A stretch of DNA of 64,000 bases from Planctomycetaceae bacterium (GTDB lineage Bacteria; Planctomycetota; Planctomycetia; Planctomycetales; Planctomycetaceae). Positions 41,257 to 50,940 of the stretch are shown piece after piece (within the stretch, counting starts at the first letter, position 1; each line of letters opens with the position of its first letter). The notes beneath the pieces are model-generated. The model had not been told where the DNA came from. It searched no databases and worked only from the letters and a program-made list of their open reading frames with translations. The position numbers were made by a program, and so were the translations under genes. The stretch spans positions 62,001-126,000 of the forward strand of contig JABISG010000075.1 in NCBI GenBank assembly GCA_018699955.1, in the 5' to 3' direction.

Positions 41257-41284
41257 AATACAATCATCTCCTCGTTTACGTCAA
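41257..41284 (-). promoter_or_regulatory. Candidate promoter of tRNA-Gly
   Basis: Minus-strand TTGACG (41279-41284) and TGTATT (41257-41262), 16 bases apart, about 50 bases before the tRNA 5' end. The -10 match is only partial. Confidence 0.4.
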
Positions 41285-41591
41285 CACGACTTTATCGAGT
41301 CCTTTCACCAGACGTCAACCGCCCGGCAAGCCAGAATCTCAAACATAGCACGTGATTATAGCGCCGGTCGGCGTCGCTGCAAGTCAAATCGCAGCGCCAC
41401 CGAACCTTTGGCGGTCAATTCCTGTCATCACGGCGAGCGCCAGTATCGCGGCGCGACTCAAATTTCTGTCCCGGATCTGATATGATGGCCGAATCGGGCA
41501 GATGATTGCAGCGACACGTCATGCCGCCGATCTCTGAAAACTCGAATTATTCATAGCCCAAAACCGTGACAATTCTCACTGGCAAAGAAAA
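41285..41591. other. Intergenic leader region ahead of leuC
   Basis: No gene supported. A plausible -10 TATGAT occurs near 41480. I see no obvious leucine-rich leader peptide, attenuator or T-box, so regulation of leuCD by attenuation is not suggested by the sequence. Confidence 0.35.
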
Positions 41592-43013
41592 ATGACTGAT
41601 CGACGTAACCTGTTCAACAAAGTTTGGGATCTGCACGCCGTCCGCGAATTTTCTTCGGGACAAACGCAACTGTTTATTGGTCGGCATCTCATTCACGAGG
41701 TCACCAGCCCCCAGGCATTTCAGATGCTGCGCGATCGGGGTTTGACTGTCCTTTATCCCGAAAGAACGCTTGCCACCGTCGATCATATTATCCCCACCGG
41801 AAGCCAGGCGAGGCCGTTCGCTGACGGTTTGGCCGAAGAAATGATGTCGGCCATCGAAAAAAACTGCGACGAATTCGGTGTCACATTATTGAACATCGAC
41901 GATGATCGGCAGGGCATTGTACACGTCGTCGGACCCGAGCAGGGGGTGACTCAGCCCGGAATCACACTCGTTTGTGGTGATAGTCACACCAGTACACATG
42001 GCGCGTTCGGGGCCATCGCCTTGGGAATCGGCACCAGCCAGGTGGCGCACGTTCTCGCCACCCAAACTCTCGCGCTGAACCGTCCCAAGGTCCGCCGCGT
42101 TGAAGTCACAGGCGAATTGCGGCCCGGCGTGTTCGCCAAAGATGTCATTCTGCACATCATCCGGCACCTCGGCGTGCAGGGGGGAGTTGGTTTCGCCTAC
42201 GAATTTGCCGGCCCCGTCTTCGATGCGATGACGATGGAACAGCGGATGACCGTCTGCAACATGGCCATCGAAGGTGGCGCACGCTGCGGATACATCAATC
42301 CGGACGAAACCACGGTCGAATATCTCCGCGGAAAACCAATGTCGCCGGAGGGCGATGCATTCGAGAAGGCGGCAAAATGGTGGGGCAGCCTCGCCTCGGG
42401 TTCCGACGCCGATTTCGACGACCACGTCACTTTCGACGGAAGTTCCATCGAACCGACGGTCACCTGGGGCATCAACCCCGGTCAATCGGTCGGCGTGAAC
42501 GAACCGTTGCCGACGCTCGCCGAAGTTTCCGATGATGATCGCGTCGGCATCGCCGAAGCGCTCGAGTTTATGGAACTGCAGGAAAACCAGGCGATCAAAG
42601 GGGTGAAGATCGACGTCGCCTTCATCGGTTCGTGTACCAACTCGCGAATTTCCGATTTGCGGGAAGCGGCCGAGATTGCCAAAGGCCGACAGGTCGCTGA
42701 CGGCGTGCGAACGTTCGTCGTCCCCGGTTCACAACTGATTGCCAAGCAGGCGGAAGAGGAAGGGCTGGATAAAATCTTCACCGATGCCGGCTTCGATTGG
42801 CGGGCCGCCGGCTGTTCCATGTGCCTGGCAATGAACCCCGACAAACTGCAGGGCCGCGAAATCTGTGCGTCCACCAGTAACCGCAATTTCAAAGGCCGCC
42901 AGGGCAGCCCAACTGGTCGCACCCTGTTGATGAGCCCCGCAATGGCCGCCGCCGCCGCGGTCACTGGATGTGTGACCGACGTCAGAGAAATGCTCGAACC
43001 CGCGCACGCCTAA
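41592..43013 (+). CDS. leuC: 3-isopropylmalate dehydratase large subunit
   Basis: A 473-residue aconitase-family protein for the isomerisation of 2- to 3-isopropylmalate in leucine synthesis. The [4Fe-4S] ligands are visible: one Cys in [15 protein letters not shown] near residue 340 and the pair in [13 protein letters not shown] near residue 400. [24 protein letters not shown] and GYINPDETT are family landmarks. Length matches LeuC (about 470), not the archaeal type. leuD follows 96 bases downstream with a family-2 repeat in between. Confidence 0.95.
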   Translation: MTDRRNLFNKVWDLHAVREFSSGQTQLFIGRHLIHEVTSPQAFQMLRDRGLTVLYPERTLATVDHIIPTGSQARPFADGLAEEMMSAIEKNCDEFGVTLLNIDDDRQGIVHVVGPEQGVTQPGITLVCGDSHTSTHGAFGAIALGIGTSQVAHVLATQTLALNRPKVRRVEVTGELRPGVFAKDVILHIIRHLGVQGGVGFAYEFAGPVFDAMTMEQRMTVCNMAIEGGARCGYINPDETTVEYLRGKPMSPEGDAFEKAAKWWGSLASGSDADFDDHVTFDGSSIEPTVTWGINPGQSVGVNEPLPTLAEVSDDDRVGIAEALEFMELQENQAIKGVKIDVAFIGSCTNSRISDLREAAEIAKGRQVADGVRTFVVPGSQLIAKQAEEEGLDKIFTDAGFDWRAAGCSMCLAMNPDKLQGREICASTSNRNFKGRQGSPTGRTLLMSPAMAAAAAVTGCVTDVREMLEPAHA

Positions 43014-43015
43014 AA

Positions 43016-43045
43016 CACCAGCCCGAAGCGCAAGCAAGGGTTTTG
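43016..43045 (+). repeat. Dispersed repeat family 2, copy 2
   Basis: CACCAGCCCGAAGCGCAAGC continuing into AAGGGTTTTGA. It matches the left arm of the hairpin at 8126-8199 with one substitution. Located three bases after the leuC stop codon. Confidence 0.75.
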
Positions 43046-43109
43046 ACCGACAATTGCCCCTTGCCGCTCACAATCAGAAACAAGACATACTTTCGCGAAA
43101 GCCAAGACC

Positions 43110-43706
43110 ATGCAAACAGTCCAACAAGTCACCGGCAGCGGCGTTCCGTTGTTGCTCGACGATATCGACACCGATCGCATCATTCCCGCCCGCTATCTCC
43201 GCTGCGTCACCTTCGACGGGCTGGGAGAGCATGCATTTGAAGATGACCGCAAACAGGATGCGAGCCATCCGTTTGACGACGCACGCTTTGCGAACGGCAG
43301 CGTACTGGTCAGTGGGCGAAATTTCGGTTGCGGTTCGTCGCGCGAACACGCGCCGCAGTCGCTCAATCGTTGGGGAATTAACGCAGTTATTGCCGAGTCG
43401 TTCGCCGAAATATTTTTCGGCAACTGCACAGCGCTCGGCATTCCCGCCGTTTGTCTCGCGCGACCTGAATTGGAAAAACTCTCCGCCGCGATTAGTGACG
43501 ATCCGCAATTGGAAGTCACGGTTGATCTCGACGAAAAGCAAGTCCGCTATAGCGACGCAAGCGTTGCCTGTGAAATCCCCGAAAGCGCTCGCGTCTCGTT
43601 GGTTACCGGCGAATACGATTTCCTCGCGCAACTGCTTGACGGGAAATCGCAGATTGAACAGACCGCCGCATCGCTTCCGTATATGACGAATTTCGCGGGA
43701 GAGTGA
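43110..43706 (+). CDS. leuD: 3-isopropylmalate dehydratase small subunit
   Basis: A 198-residue swivel-domain subunit. [20 protein letters not shown] at 18-37 and [20 protein letters not shown] at 73-92 (the substrate-binding SSREHA motif) identify LeuD. It pairs with the LeuC encoded just upstream. Length is typical for the family. Cytoplasmic. Confidence 0.95.
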   Translation: MQTVQQVTGSGVPLLLDDIDTDRIIPARYLRCVTFDGLGEHAFEDDRKQDASHPFDDARFANGSVLVSGRNFGCGSSREHAPQSLNRWGINAVIAESFAEIFFGNCTALGIPAVCLARPELEKLSAAISDDPQLEVTVDLDEKQVRYSDASVACEIPESARVSLVTGEYDFLAQLLDGKSQIEQTAASLPYMTNFAGE

Positions 43707-43718
43707 AAAGTAGTTTTG

Positions 43719-43883
43719 CCACGGAGTCACGGAGACACGGAGAAGTCAATGAAGGTGGCGAACCGGCATTGTAATTATCGAGCAGTTCTTGCCGCCTCTG
43801 CGGTGCGTTGCACCGCAGCTGAGTGACCTTCGTACGAAATCGAAAATTCTGTTTTCTCTTAGATAAACTCCGTACCTCCGTGG
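43719..43883. repeat. Inverted repeat CCACGGAGtCACGGAG enclosing a REP-type hairpin
   Basis: CCACGGAGTCACGGAG at 43719-43734 matches the complement of 43868-43883 at 14 of 16 positions. Between the arms, 43798-43818 is a perfect hairpin (CTGCGGTGC, GTT, GCACCGCAG). This 200-base stretch between leuD and apbE contains no gene. Confidence 0.7.
43798..43818 (-). repeat. REP-type hairpin A, diverged third copy
   Basis: Read on the minus strand it is CTGCGGTGC, AAC, GCACCGCAG. It differs from the RAYT-flanking hairpin A (CTGAGATGC, AAC, GCATCGCAG) at three positions and keeps the AAC loop and stem length. It is 17 kb from the RAYT gene. Confidence 0.6.
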
Positions 43884-43905
43884 TTATCAATTCCGTTGAA
43901 TCTCG

Positions 43906-44985
43906 ATGACCGACAACGCCGCCAACCGTCGCGATTTTCTGACCGGGAAAGCGCTCCGTTCCAACATTGAGCGCGCCGGCGACGAATTGGCCGACGAGAT
44001 TGCAGCCGCCGATGCCATTCCGTCGGCGGGCGACACCGTGCGGTTGGCGACGCGGGCGATGGCGTGCGAATTCGCCATCATTATGAATCCCGGTCCCGCC
44101 GATCAGGTGACGAAAGCCTCCGCTGCGCTCGATCGTGTGCATGAACTCGAAGCGCAGATGACGGTTTACCGGGACGAAAGCGAGTTGTCGCAGATTAACC
44201 GCCGTGCCGCCGACGAACCGGTCGAAGTCGAAGCGGCTCTTTTTGAACTGCTGCTGCAAGCGCGGCAAATCGCCGTCGAAACCAACGAGGCATTCGACCC
44301 GACTGCCGGGCCGCTGATTGATTTGTGGCGCACTTGTCGCCAAGCCGTTCGCTTGCCGACGGACGACGAAATTAACGAACGACAGGAATTGACCGGAATT
44401 GATCAGATCGATTTCGATGAAGATTTATGCGCCGTTTCGTTTCGGAAGCCGGGCGTCGAACTGAATCTGGGTGGGATTGGCAAAGGCTACGCGCTCGACC
44501 GCGTCGGCCAACTTCTGCTCGATGACGGACTCGACAACTGGTTGTTTCATGGGGGAAACAGCAGTCTGCTGGCACGTGGCAACCACAACGCATTGGGTGG
44601 TTGGCCAGTCGGGCTGCGCAATCCGTTATTCCCCAAGCAGCGATTGGCGACGGTGTTGTTGCGCGACTGCGCACTTTCGACCAGCGGCACCGGCGTGCAG
44701 CACTTTCGATTGGAAGGCGAGCGCTACGGACACATTCTCGATCCACGCAGCGGTTGGCCGGCCGACGGAATGCTGTCGGTGACCGTGCTGGCACCAACGG
44801 CTGCCGACGCCGACGCACTTTCGACCGCATTTTTCGTCATGGGGGTCGAAAGTTCTCAGCATTATTGTGATAATCGAGATGGAGTCGGTGCCATTCTGAT
44901 TCCACCGCCTCGCCGGGGCCGCACACTGGAACCCATAGTGTGTGGAATCTCTGAAGAGGCTTTGTTTTTCACCGAGACGCCCTAA
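43906..44985 (+). CDS. apbE: FAD:protein FMN transferase
   Basis: A 359-residue ApbE-family protein. It attaches FMN covalently to Thr/Ser of target flavoproteins such as NqrB/NqrC and RnfG. Landmarks: RLATRAMACEFAIIM, LEAQMTVYRDESELSQIN, FDPTAGPLIDLWR, VELNLGGIGKGYALDR near residue 188, a GGNSS site and the metal-binding C-terminal LSTAFFVMG. The N-terminus carries NRRDFLTGK resembling a Tat signal but with no good hydrophobic region behind it. No Nqr or Rnf genes are nearby. The 3' end lies 22 bases from the DoxX-type gene. Confidence 0.88.
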   Translation: MTDNAANRRDFLTGKALRSNIERAGDELADEIAAADAIPSAGDTVRLATRAMACEFAIIMNPGPADQVTKASAALDRVHELEAQMTVYRDESELSQINRRAADEPVEVEAALFELLLQARQIAVETNEAFDPTAGPLIDLWRTCRQAVRLPTDDEINERQELTGIDQIDFDEDLCAVSFRKPGVELNLGGIGKGYALDRVGQLLLDDGLDNWLFHGGNSSLLARGNHNALGGWPVGLRNPLFPKQRLATVLLRDCALSTSGTGVQHFRLEGERYGHILDPRSGWPADGMLSVTVLAPTAADADALSTAFFVMGVESSQHYCDNRDGVGAILIPPPRRGRTLEPIVCGISEEALFFTETP

Positions 44986-45007
44986 TTGCCCCCCGGAGTT
45001 TTATCCC

Positions 45008-46369
45008 GTGCCCGATTTGAGGAAAGTGTCTCTACTGGCCGTCGTGCTGATCGTCGTCGTGCGATTATGCATCGGCTGGCAGTTCGCCTACGAAGGCTTG
45101 TGGAAGTTGAATTCGCAATCCGGTCCGCAGCCGTGGACCGCTGCCGGCTATCTCAAGAATGCCAGTGGTCCATTGCGTGGCATTTACCGCGACATGTCGG
45201 GCGATCCCGACGAATTGAACTGGCTCGATTACAAGAAGGTTGACGCGCGCTGGAACGGTTGGTACGGCCGGCTGCAGAAACAACATCCCGATCTCACCAA
45301 ACGGCAGAAGCAGAAGTTAAACGAACTGTTGAACGGCGCGCCGCAGTACCGCGTCGAGTTGAAACAGCTTCCCGCCGGCGTGAAGTTCGGCGGGTCACTC
45401 GCCAAAGTCGCGCGATTCGACGCGAAGAGCCAACGGCTGATCGTCAACGGTTCGTCGCATCCCAAACCCGAACAGCGCCACCTCATTCCCGCCGAACGCG
45501 ATTCCATGCTCAAACTCGCCAAGGTGGTGGACGATCCCGCGCCGGAAGATGTCGAAAAGAACGAGATTGCCAAAGCCTATCGCGAGGCGGTCAACATCGT
45601 GTACCAGCGATCGGCGCGACTGGGAATCAAAGAACAGGCGCTCGCATTGTTGAGCGGCGACCCGGAACGGGCCACGCAGATTTACGAGGACCAAGCGGGA
45701 ACGATCGACCACAAACGCATCGGCAACATCGAACTCTATCAGGTGCAACTCAAGCGATACGAGAAGAATCTTGCTGCGGCGAAGACGGCATTTCAACACG
45801 ACCACTTGCAGAAACAGTGGGCCGAAATCCAGCTGATGCGTGCCGACCTTGTTGGCCCCATCAAGGCACTCGATACCGAACTCAAAGTGAAAGCCCGCAA
45901 ACTGCTTACAGCCAAGCAATTGGCCCGCGGTCCCGTGCCGACGCCAATGGTCGGTATCGCCTTGAAAGATCAGCTAACAATGTGGGCGCTGTTGATAATT
46001 GGCGTGTTGTTAATGACCGGCCTGTTCAGCCGTCTGTCGGCCGTCGCGGCGGCGGGATTGCTGATGTCATTCTATCTGGCAATGCCCCCCTGGCCCGGTT
46101 TTGTCGAGTTTCAGGCGGCTGCCGGTCCCGAGCATAGTTACATTGTTAATAAGAACCTGATCGAAATCTTCGCGCTGTTGGCAATCGCCGCATTGCCGAC
46201 CGGACAATGGTTCGGTCTCGATGCGATCATCTCGCGGCTGTGCGGTTGCTGCAAGGAGAAACCGCTGACCACAACAGAGAACACCCCAGCCGCCGCATCC
46301 ACCACAAAAGCAAAATCAGACACCTACGCAATCGATCCTACCTCAGAGAAAAAACAACCCACTGGGTAA
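45008..46369 (+). CDS. DoxX-type membrane protein with large inserted helical domain
   Basis: A 453-residue protein from GTG 45008 (CCGGAG upstream). The first membrane helix (VSLLAVVLIVVVRLCIGWQF) and the following FAYEGLWKL match the start of DoxX domains. About 280 soluble, Lys/Gln/Glu-rich helical residues are inserted next (RLQKQHPDLTKRQKQKLNEL and similar). The remaining DoxX helices resume near residue 320 (TMWALLIIGVLLMTGLFSRL, AAGLLMSFYLAMPPWPG, NLIEIFALLAIAALPTG). Plain DoxX proteins are about 130 residues. Function is unknown, membrane redox roles have been proposed for the family. It precedes a Gfo/Idh oxidoreductase on the same strand. Confidence 0.72.
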   Translation: MPDLRKVSLLAVVLIVVVRLCIGWQFAYEGLWKLNSQSGPQPWTAAGYLKNASGPLRGIYRDMSGDPDELNWLDYKKVDARWNGWYGRLQKQHPDLTKRQKQKLNELLNGAPQYRVELKQLPAGVKFGGSLAKVARFDAKSQRLIVNGSSHPKPEQRHLIPAERDSMLKLAKVVDDPAPEDVEKNEIAKAYREAVNIVYQRSARLGIKEQALALLSGDPERATQIYEDQAGTIDHKRIGNIELYQVQLKRYEKNLAAAKTAFQHDHLQKQWAEIQLMRADLVGPIKALDTELKVKARKLLTAKQLARGPVPTPMVGIALKDQLTMWALLIIGVLLMTGLFSRLSAVAAAGLLMSFYLAMPPWPGFVEFQAAAGPEHSYIVNKNLIEIFALLAIAALPTGQWFGLDAIISRLCGCCKEKPLTTTENTPAAASTTKAKSDTYAIDPTSEKKQPTG

Positions 46370-46445
46370 CAATGGCGAGCGGAGGGCGTAAGCCCGCTGA
46401 TATTCGCTCCAGGCTCTAGACCCAAGATTCAAAACGGAACAAGCC

Positions 46446-48056
46446 ATGCAGTTATCAGACGAACAAAAACAGGTTGGCAAAGAAAACTTCAACGAAGCGG
46501 TCGGCACCGTTCGCGACGAAAAGATGACCGATCTCGAACGCCAGGGGTTCACCCGGCGGTCGTTCATTAAAGGGGCCGCCGCCGCCGTTCCCAGTTTGGG
46601 CGCGGTCTACTTCGGCTATGAAAAACTGAAAGGCGATCCGGTCCGCACAGCGTTCATCGGCACCGGCGATGAGGGCAGCATTCTCATCACCCAGCATCCG
46701 CCAGACTACATGAACATCGTCGCGATCGCCGACTTGCGTCCGTCGAACCGCGAACGCGCGTTTCACGGCGACGGCAACGAACACCGTGTCGGCTTGATCA
46801 AAAAACTGGGAGCCGAACCGGCTTCGAAGATCCAACGGTTTGATAACCACAAGGATTTGATCGCCGCCAAAGAGGAGTTGGGACTCGAAGCAGTCGTCAT
46901 CGCTGTCCCGCTGAATCAGCATATGCCGTTGGCCATCGAATGTATGCAGGCGGGTCTCCACGTGCTTTCCGAAAAGTTGATGGCACACAACATCGATGAA
47001 TGCAAGCAGATCATTCGCGAGCAGAAAAAGGCCGGCGTGCTGTATGCCGTCGGTCACCAACGGCATTACAGCGTGCTGTACGACAACGCCAATGAACTGG
47101 TCAAGCAGGGTTTGCTCGGCGACATCAAATTCATTCGGGCCCAATGGCACCGCAACAACAGTTGGCCGGGCCGCGACAGTTGGCGAAAGCCGATTCCCAA
47201 AGAAGACATGGAAGCCTTGAAGGGCAAGACCAAGGAATGGGGTTACGAAGACGTCGAGCAGATGTGCCATTGGCGTCTGTTCGACAAAACCGGCGGCGGT
47301 TTAATGGCAGAACTCGGCAGCCATCAACTCGACGCGTCGAGCATCTTTCTCGGCAAGGTTCATCCCATCGCCGTGCAGGGTTACGGTGGCCGCAACTTCT
47401 ACGGAACCAATGGCGTTGGCTCGAAAGATAAGCAGGAAGACCACCGCGAGGTGGACGATCACGTTTACGTCACCTTCGAATTTCCCGGCCCGCATCACCC
47501 CAAGTCGGGCAAGTTCCCCGAAAGCGAAACCGACGAAAACGACATCGTCATCGTCACTTATTCGTCCATCAACACCAACGGACTGGAACCGTACGGCGAG
47601 ACGGTCTTCGGCAGCCGAGGTACGTTAATGGTCCATCTCGAACAGGAAGCGCTGTTGTTCAAAGAGAATCAACCGGGTGGAAAACCGGGCGGTCTCGATC
47701 AGCGGTTGTATGTCATTAAAGGCAAGGGAGGTGACGTGGTGATGGATACCACCGAAAGCCTCGCACCGGCAACGCAGGCAGCCGTCGCCGGCGACACCAT
47801 GCAGAAGATCAGCCGCGGTTACACCGAGGAAATGGAACACTTCTGCCACTGCATTCGCACCGAAAACTTCAACGGCCCCAACGACGGTGGACTGCGTTGT
47901 AACGGCGAAGTCGCGATGGCCGACGCGATTATGGCGCTCACGTCGAACCTGGCAATGAAGTACCACAGGCGGATCGAGTTCAAAGACGAGTGGTTCGACC
48001 CGGACAGCGACGCCACACCGGAAACCGACCCCGAAATTGTCGGAGATATTGCCTGA
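46446..48056 (+). CDS. Gfo/Idh/MocA family oxidoreductase (Tat-type N-terminus)
   Basis: A 536-residue NAD(P)-dependent oxidoreductase. [20 protein letters not shown] near residues 36-55 is a twin-arginine signal preceded by an unusually long charged extension. The Rossmann domain starts [12 protein letters not shown] and includes [31 protein letters not shown] and the [12 protein letters not shown] segment (with the catalytic Lys of the EKP-type motif) follow. The C-terminal half carries [14 protein letters not shown]. Enzymes of this class oxidise or reduce sugars and cyclitols; planctomycetes have many exported paralogues. Substrate unknown. Confidence 0.85.
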   Translation: MQLSDEQKQVGKENFNEAVGTVRDEKMTDLERQGFTRRSFIKGAAAAVPSLGAVYFGYEKLKGDPVRTAFIGTGDEGSILITQHPPDYMNIVAIADLRPSNRERAFHGDGNEHRVGLIKKLGAEPASKIQRFDNHKDLIAAKEELGLEAVVIAVPLNQHMPLAIECMQAGLHVLSEKLMAHNIDECKQIIREQKKAGVLYAVGHQRHYSVLYDNANELVKQGLLGDIKFIRAQWHRNNSWPGRDSWRKPIPKEDMEALKGKTKEWGYEDVEQMCHWRLFDKTGGGLMAELGSHQLDASSIFLGKVHPIAVQGYGGRNFYGTNGVGSKDKQEDHREVDDHVYVTFEFPGPHHPKSGKFPESETDENDIVIVTYSSINTNGLEPYGETVFGSRGTLMVHLEQEALLFKENQPGGKPGGLDQRLYVIKGKGGDVVMDTTESLAPATQAAVAGDTMQKISRGYTEEMEHFCHCIRTENFNGPNDGGLRCNGEVAMADAIMALTSNLAMKYHRRIEFKDEWFDPDSDATPETDPEIVGDIA

Positions 48057-48078
48057 GGAAAAACGTCACTCTTTGATC

Positions 48079-48115
48079 CGCTAAACAGCAAGCGGCGCTC
48101 GCTTGCGGTTTAGCG
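48079..48115. repeat. Dispersed repeat family 3 as a hairpin
   Basis: CGCTAAACAGCAAGCG at 48079-48094 pairs with CGCTTGCGGTTTAGCG at 48100-48115 (15 of 16) around a five-base loop. It follows the oxidoreductase stop codon. Confidence 0.75.
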
Positions 48116-48152
48116 CATCCTTAGTTTTCCCCCTACCCCGATATCCACTCCC

Positions 48153-48260
48153 ATGGCCCGCTGGCCTGACAAAACTCGATCGACGCTGCTCACCATGGCG
48201 CTGATCTTCATTCTCTTCCCGCTACTTTGCTACTTGGCATGGTGGTACGTCCGCCGTTAA
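48153..48260 (+). CDS. Very small single-pass membrane protein (35 aa)
   Basis: An ATG-to-TAA frame encoding a basic N-terminus (MARWPDKTRSTLLTMA), one hydrophobic helix (LIFILFPLLCYLAWW) and an Arg-Arg end. It fits the classic small bacterial membrane protein layout and lies on the same strand between the oxidoreductase and the convergent DUF1501 gene. No clear ribosome site is present, and the family is not recognised, so the call rests on composition and position. Confidence 0.4.
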   Translation: MARWPDKTRSTLLTMALIFILFPLLCYLAWWYVRR

Positions 48261-48273
48261 TCCCGTCACGTGA

Positions 48274-48300
48274 CAGCGCACGCTTGCGGTTTCGCGAACC
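48274..48300 (+). repeat. Dispersed repeat family 3, variant copy
   Basis: GCGCACGCTTGCGGTTTCGC lies 14 bases after the small membrane-protein gene. It carries TTTCGC instead of TTTAGC, the same variant as the inverted copy at 132-146. Confidence 0.65.
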
Positions 48301-48323
48301 CTCGACCGGCGAATTCACCCGGA

Positions 48324-49748
48324 CTAAGCAATCACGTCCCACACCGGCTGTCCATGCAGCGCGGCTCCAACCGGACGGCCCGATGCATCCTGCAAAGTCA
48401 GATGCGGGTCGATTCCCAGCAGTTGGTAGATCGTTGCCACGTGGTCGGCTGAAGAAACCGGGCCGCTGATCGGCCAGGCGGCCTGCTTGTCGCTCTCGCC
48501 GTAAACACTACCGCGTTTTACGCCTCCGCCGGAAAGCAGAATGAATCCGCATTGCGTCCAGTGATCGCGTCCGCCATTGCCCTTTTTCACTTTCGGCGTA
48601 CGACCCATCTCGCCCATCAACACAACCAACGTCGAATCGAGCAGCCCGCGTTCGTCGAGGTCTTCAATCAACGCCGAATAATTTCTGTCGAGCGTCGGCA
48701 GGTTGAAGTTCTTGAGCAGGCGGAAGTTGTTGGAGTGCGTATCCCACTGTCCCGCGCCGATGCCGCCGTCAAGAGTCGACTCGGTCGTCACGCCGACGAA
48801 TTTCACGCCCGCTTCAACCAGCCGTCGGGCCGTCAACATGCACGAACCGAACAGGTTGCGGCCGTAACGTTCGCGGTGATGCGCCGGCTCCTTTGACAAA
48901 TCGAAGGCCGTGCGCGTCTTGCCCGACGTCAACAGATCGAACGCCTGCTGCTGGTACCCCTTGAAGTTGTCCAGCGCCAACACGGATTCTCTTCGCGCCG
49001 CTTGTTCGTCGAATTGGTCGAGCAGCGACCGCCGGCGATTCAACCGGTCGAGCGCGATGTCGGGCAACTGATCCAGCGCTGACAATGTCGGGTCGGCAAG
49101 CGGTACCGGCGGGTTGACGTGGGCATTGCGGCCGGCCGTTTCTCCCTCGAACCGGGCCTGGTAAGACGTGAACAGCGGGTCGTAGTTCTTGCCGAGAAAT
49201 CCGCCGTACGGACCGGCTCGGTGTTTCGATTGGCTGTGTCCCGGATGCGAAGGCATCCACACGTACGACGGCACGTCGCGCGACCGCAATCCCGCGTGCT
49301 GCATCACCGCGCCAATGCTCGGCTGATCGGTCGGCTTGGCCACGTTATCGACGATCACCGGCCCGGAATAACCGGTCAACACGTTGTACGGACTATGGGT
49401 GTTGTAAAGATGCGTGTGCGTGCGGATCAGCGTGGAGCGATGCATCGTTTGGGCAGTCAACGGCAGATGCTCGCAAACCTGCAGTCCCGGCAGCGACGAA
49501 TCGATCGGTTCAAACTCGCCACGAATTTCGGCCGGCGCTTTCGGTTTCATGTCGAACATGTCGATGTGGCTGGGACCACCGATCAGGTTCACCAGAATGA
49601 CCGCCTTGGCGGAACCGCTCGGTGTTTGCGCAGCAGCAACGATTTCGGGCAATCCCAAACCAACCGCCGACAACGCTCCCGCCTGCAGCACATCGCGCCG
49701 CGAGATCCCGTCGCACAACCGCGAACCCTGCCCGAGGACTCTTAACAC
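48324..49748 (-). CDS. DUF1501 family Tat-exported protein
   Basis: A 474-residue paralogue of the protein at 8349-9854. Tat motif SRRDVLQAGALSAVGLGL at residues 16-33. Conserved blocks: VILVNLIGGPSHIDMFDMKP, HRSTLIRTHTHLYNTHSPYN, DTHSNNFRLLKNF, GEMGRTPKVKKGNGGRDHW and the ending VATIYQLLGIDPHLTLQDAS. Predicted periplasmic; activity unknown. It is convergent with the oxidoreductase and small membrane-protein genes and does not adjoin a sulfatase here. Confidence 0.88.
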   Translation of the reverse strand: MLRVLGQGSRLCDGISRRDVLQAGALSAVGLGLPEIVAAAQTPSGSAKAVILVNLIGGPSHIDMFDMKPKAPAEIRGEFEPIDSSLPGLQVCEHLPLTAQTMHRSTLIRTHTHLYNTHSPYNVLTGYSGPVIVDNVAKPTDQPSIGAVMQHAGLRSRDVPSYVWMPSHPGHSQSKHRAGPYGGFLGKNYDPLFTSYQARFEGETAGRNAHVNPPVPLADPTLSALDQLPDIALDRLNRRRSLLDQFDEQAARRESVLALDNFKGYQQQAFDLLTSGKTRTAFDLSKEPAHHRERYGRNLFGSCMLTARRLVEAGVKFVGVTTESTLDGGIGAGQWDTHSNNFRLLKNFNLPTLDRNYSALIEDLDERGLLDSTLVVLMGEMGRTPKVKKGNGGRDHWTQCGFILLSGGGVKRGSVYGESDKQAAWPISGPVSSADHVATIYQLLGIDPHLTLQDASGRPVGAALHGQPVWDVIA

Positions 49749-49843
49749 GTGCCGACTCCTTCATCGAAACCCGTTATGCCAACCGCAGACATCGTATCAA
49801 GAATTGCTTATCAATCTCAAGAGGGAAGGCGAGAAACGCCTGC

Positions 49844-49910
49844 AGGGAACGCCCTCTGCGGCGTTCCGCATCGGTGGAGCAATCGCGGAACGCCAGGGAC
49901 GGCGTTCCCT
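49844..49910. repeat. Nested double inverted repeat
   Basis: Outer arms AGGGAACGCC (49844-49853) and GGCGTTCCCT (49901-49910) are exact complements. Inner arms GGCGTTCCGC and GCGGAACGCC are exact complements within them. All four arms are versions of GGCGTTCC. It lies in the gap between the starts of the DUF1501 gene and the 3' end of the rhomboid gene. Confidence 0.8.
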
Positions 49911-49924
49911 ACTGCGAAAGTCGC

Positions 49925-50866
49925 TCACCGCCCCCGCTGCAGTTTCCGCAGAAACACCGGCCAGTAGGCAATCACCATCCCCACCATCATCCCGACACCG
50001 TGCGCGGTATTCGCGATGGGGCCGAGACGTCCTGACAGACAAAGGAGAAACATGGCGATCATCCAGAAGACCATTCGCGGCGGCATGTAGAGACCGTCTT
50101 GGGGGACGTAACGGCTCTTGATCCAGATGTAGCCGAACAAGCCGAATACTACACCCGACATTCCGCCAAAGGTCGGCCCGCCATTAAGGTACTGCGCAAC
50201 GTTTGACAGAATTGCGATCAAAAGTACGGTCGTTAGGAACCGCCTGCTGCCTCGCCGAAGCTCAATTACCGCTCCCAATTGCCGCAGCCACAGCATGTTG
50301 AACAGAATGTGCAAGGGGTTGAAGTGCAGAAAGATGGGTGTGACCAATCGCCACAACTGCCCCTGCCTTACGGCCTGCAACCCCGCTGCGGGAATCCATG
50401 TGCGATAACCGGCTCCGGCATCTTCCACAGGCGCAATAAACAGAAACTTCACAATTGGTTCCAACCGGTCACACAAGTCGAACGGCGTCGTCCAGTCTGT
50501 CCCCACCGCGACCACCGCGCCGCTGATTGCCATCAACGCCATCGTCACTGGCGCGCGTGCCGACATCGGCCGGTTCCAACGGTTGCGCATGTTGACGACT
50601 TGCTTCTGGGTGCGCTTGCGCTGTTTCTCCTCTTGCTTCCTCAAGTCGGCCGCCGCCTGTGCGCCCTCGACGAAGTGTTCGGCAGCGGGATTTTCGCGGT
50701 ACTCGTCCAGTTCCCGCCGTGCTTGTTCGACGTCGTCTTCGTCAAGAATCCAAACGACCCACCCATCGCCCGCTTCTTCCACGTTCGACTTCACCCCGCG
50801 CGTCAGCAGGAAGTCCTCGAACGTTCGCGCCGCGTTCTCGTCAGCCAGCGTACCAATCTGTCGCAT
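49925..50866 (-). CDS. Rhomboid family intramembrane serine protease
   Basis: A 313-residue protein. Residues 1-100 form a soluble cytoplasmic domain (TFEDFLLTRGVKSNVEEAGD, then a Lys/Gln/Arg helix), resembling the GlpG N-terminal domain. Six membrane helices follow. The catalytic Ser is in FGGMSGVVFGLFGY near residue 233 and the His in ANTAHGVGMMVGM near residue 290; the oxyanion-loop HILFNM segment near residue 195 is also present. The GMSG form is a variant of GASG or GLSG. It cleaves transmembrane substrates. The gene stands alone downstream of a TGS GTPase gene. Confidence 0.88.
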   Translation of the reverse strand: MRQIGTLADENAARTFEDFLLTRGVKSNVEEAGDGWVVWILDEDDVEQARRELDEYRENPAAEHFVEGAQAAADLRKQEEKQRKRTQKQVVNMRNRWNRPMSARAPVTMALMAISGAVVAVGTDWTTPFDLCDRLEPIVKFLFIAPVEDAGAGYRTWIPAAGLQAVRQGQLWRLVTPIFLHFNPLHILFNMLWLRQLGAVIELRRGSRRFLTTVLLIAILSNVAQYLNGGPTFGGMSGVVFGLFGYIWIKSRYVPQDGLYMPPRMVFWMIAMFLLCLSGRLGPIANTAHGVGMMVGMVIAYWPVFLRKLQRGR

Positions 50867-50902
50867 TCAACAAAGTCCTTCAACGCAAAATCGTAGCGCT
50901 CC

Positions 50903-50934
50903 AAAGCCCACGGGCCACGGCCCGTGGGATCAAA
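50903..50934 (+). repeat. Dispersed hairpin repeat, family 1, copy 3
   Basis: AAAGCCCACGGGCC, CACGG and CCCGTGGGATCAAA: same hairpin as at 81-112, in the gap between the GTPase stop and the rhomboid start. Confidence 0.8.
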
Positions 50935-50940
50935 CAACAA

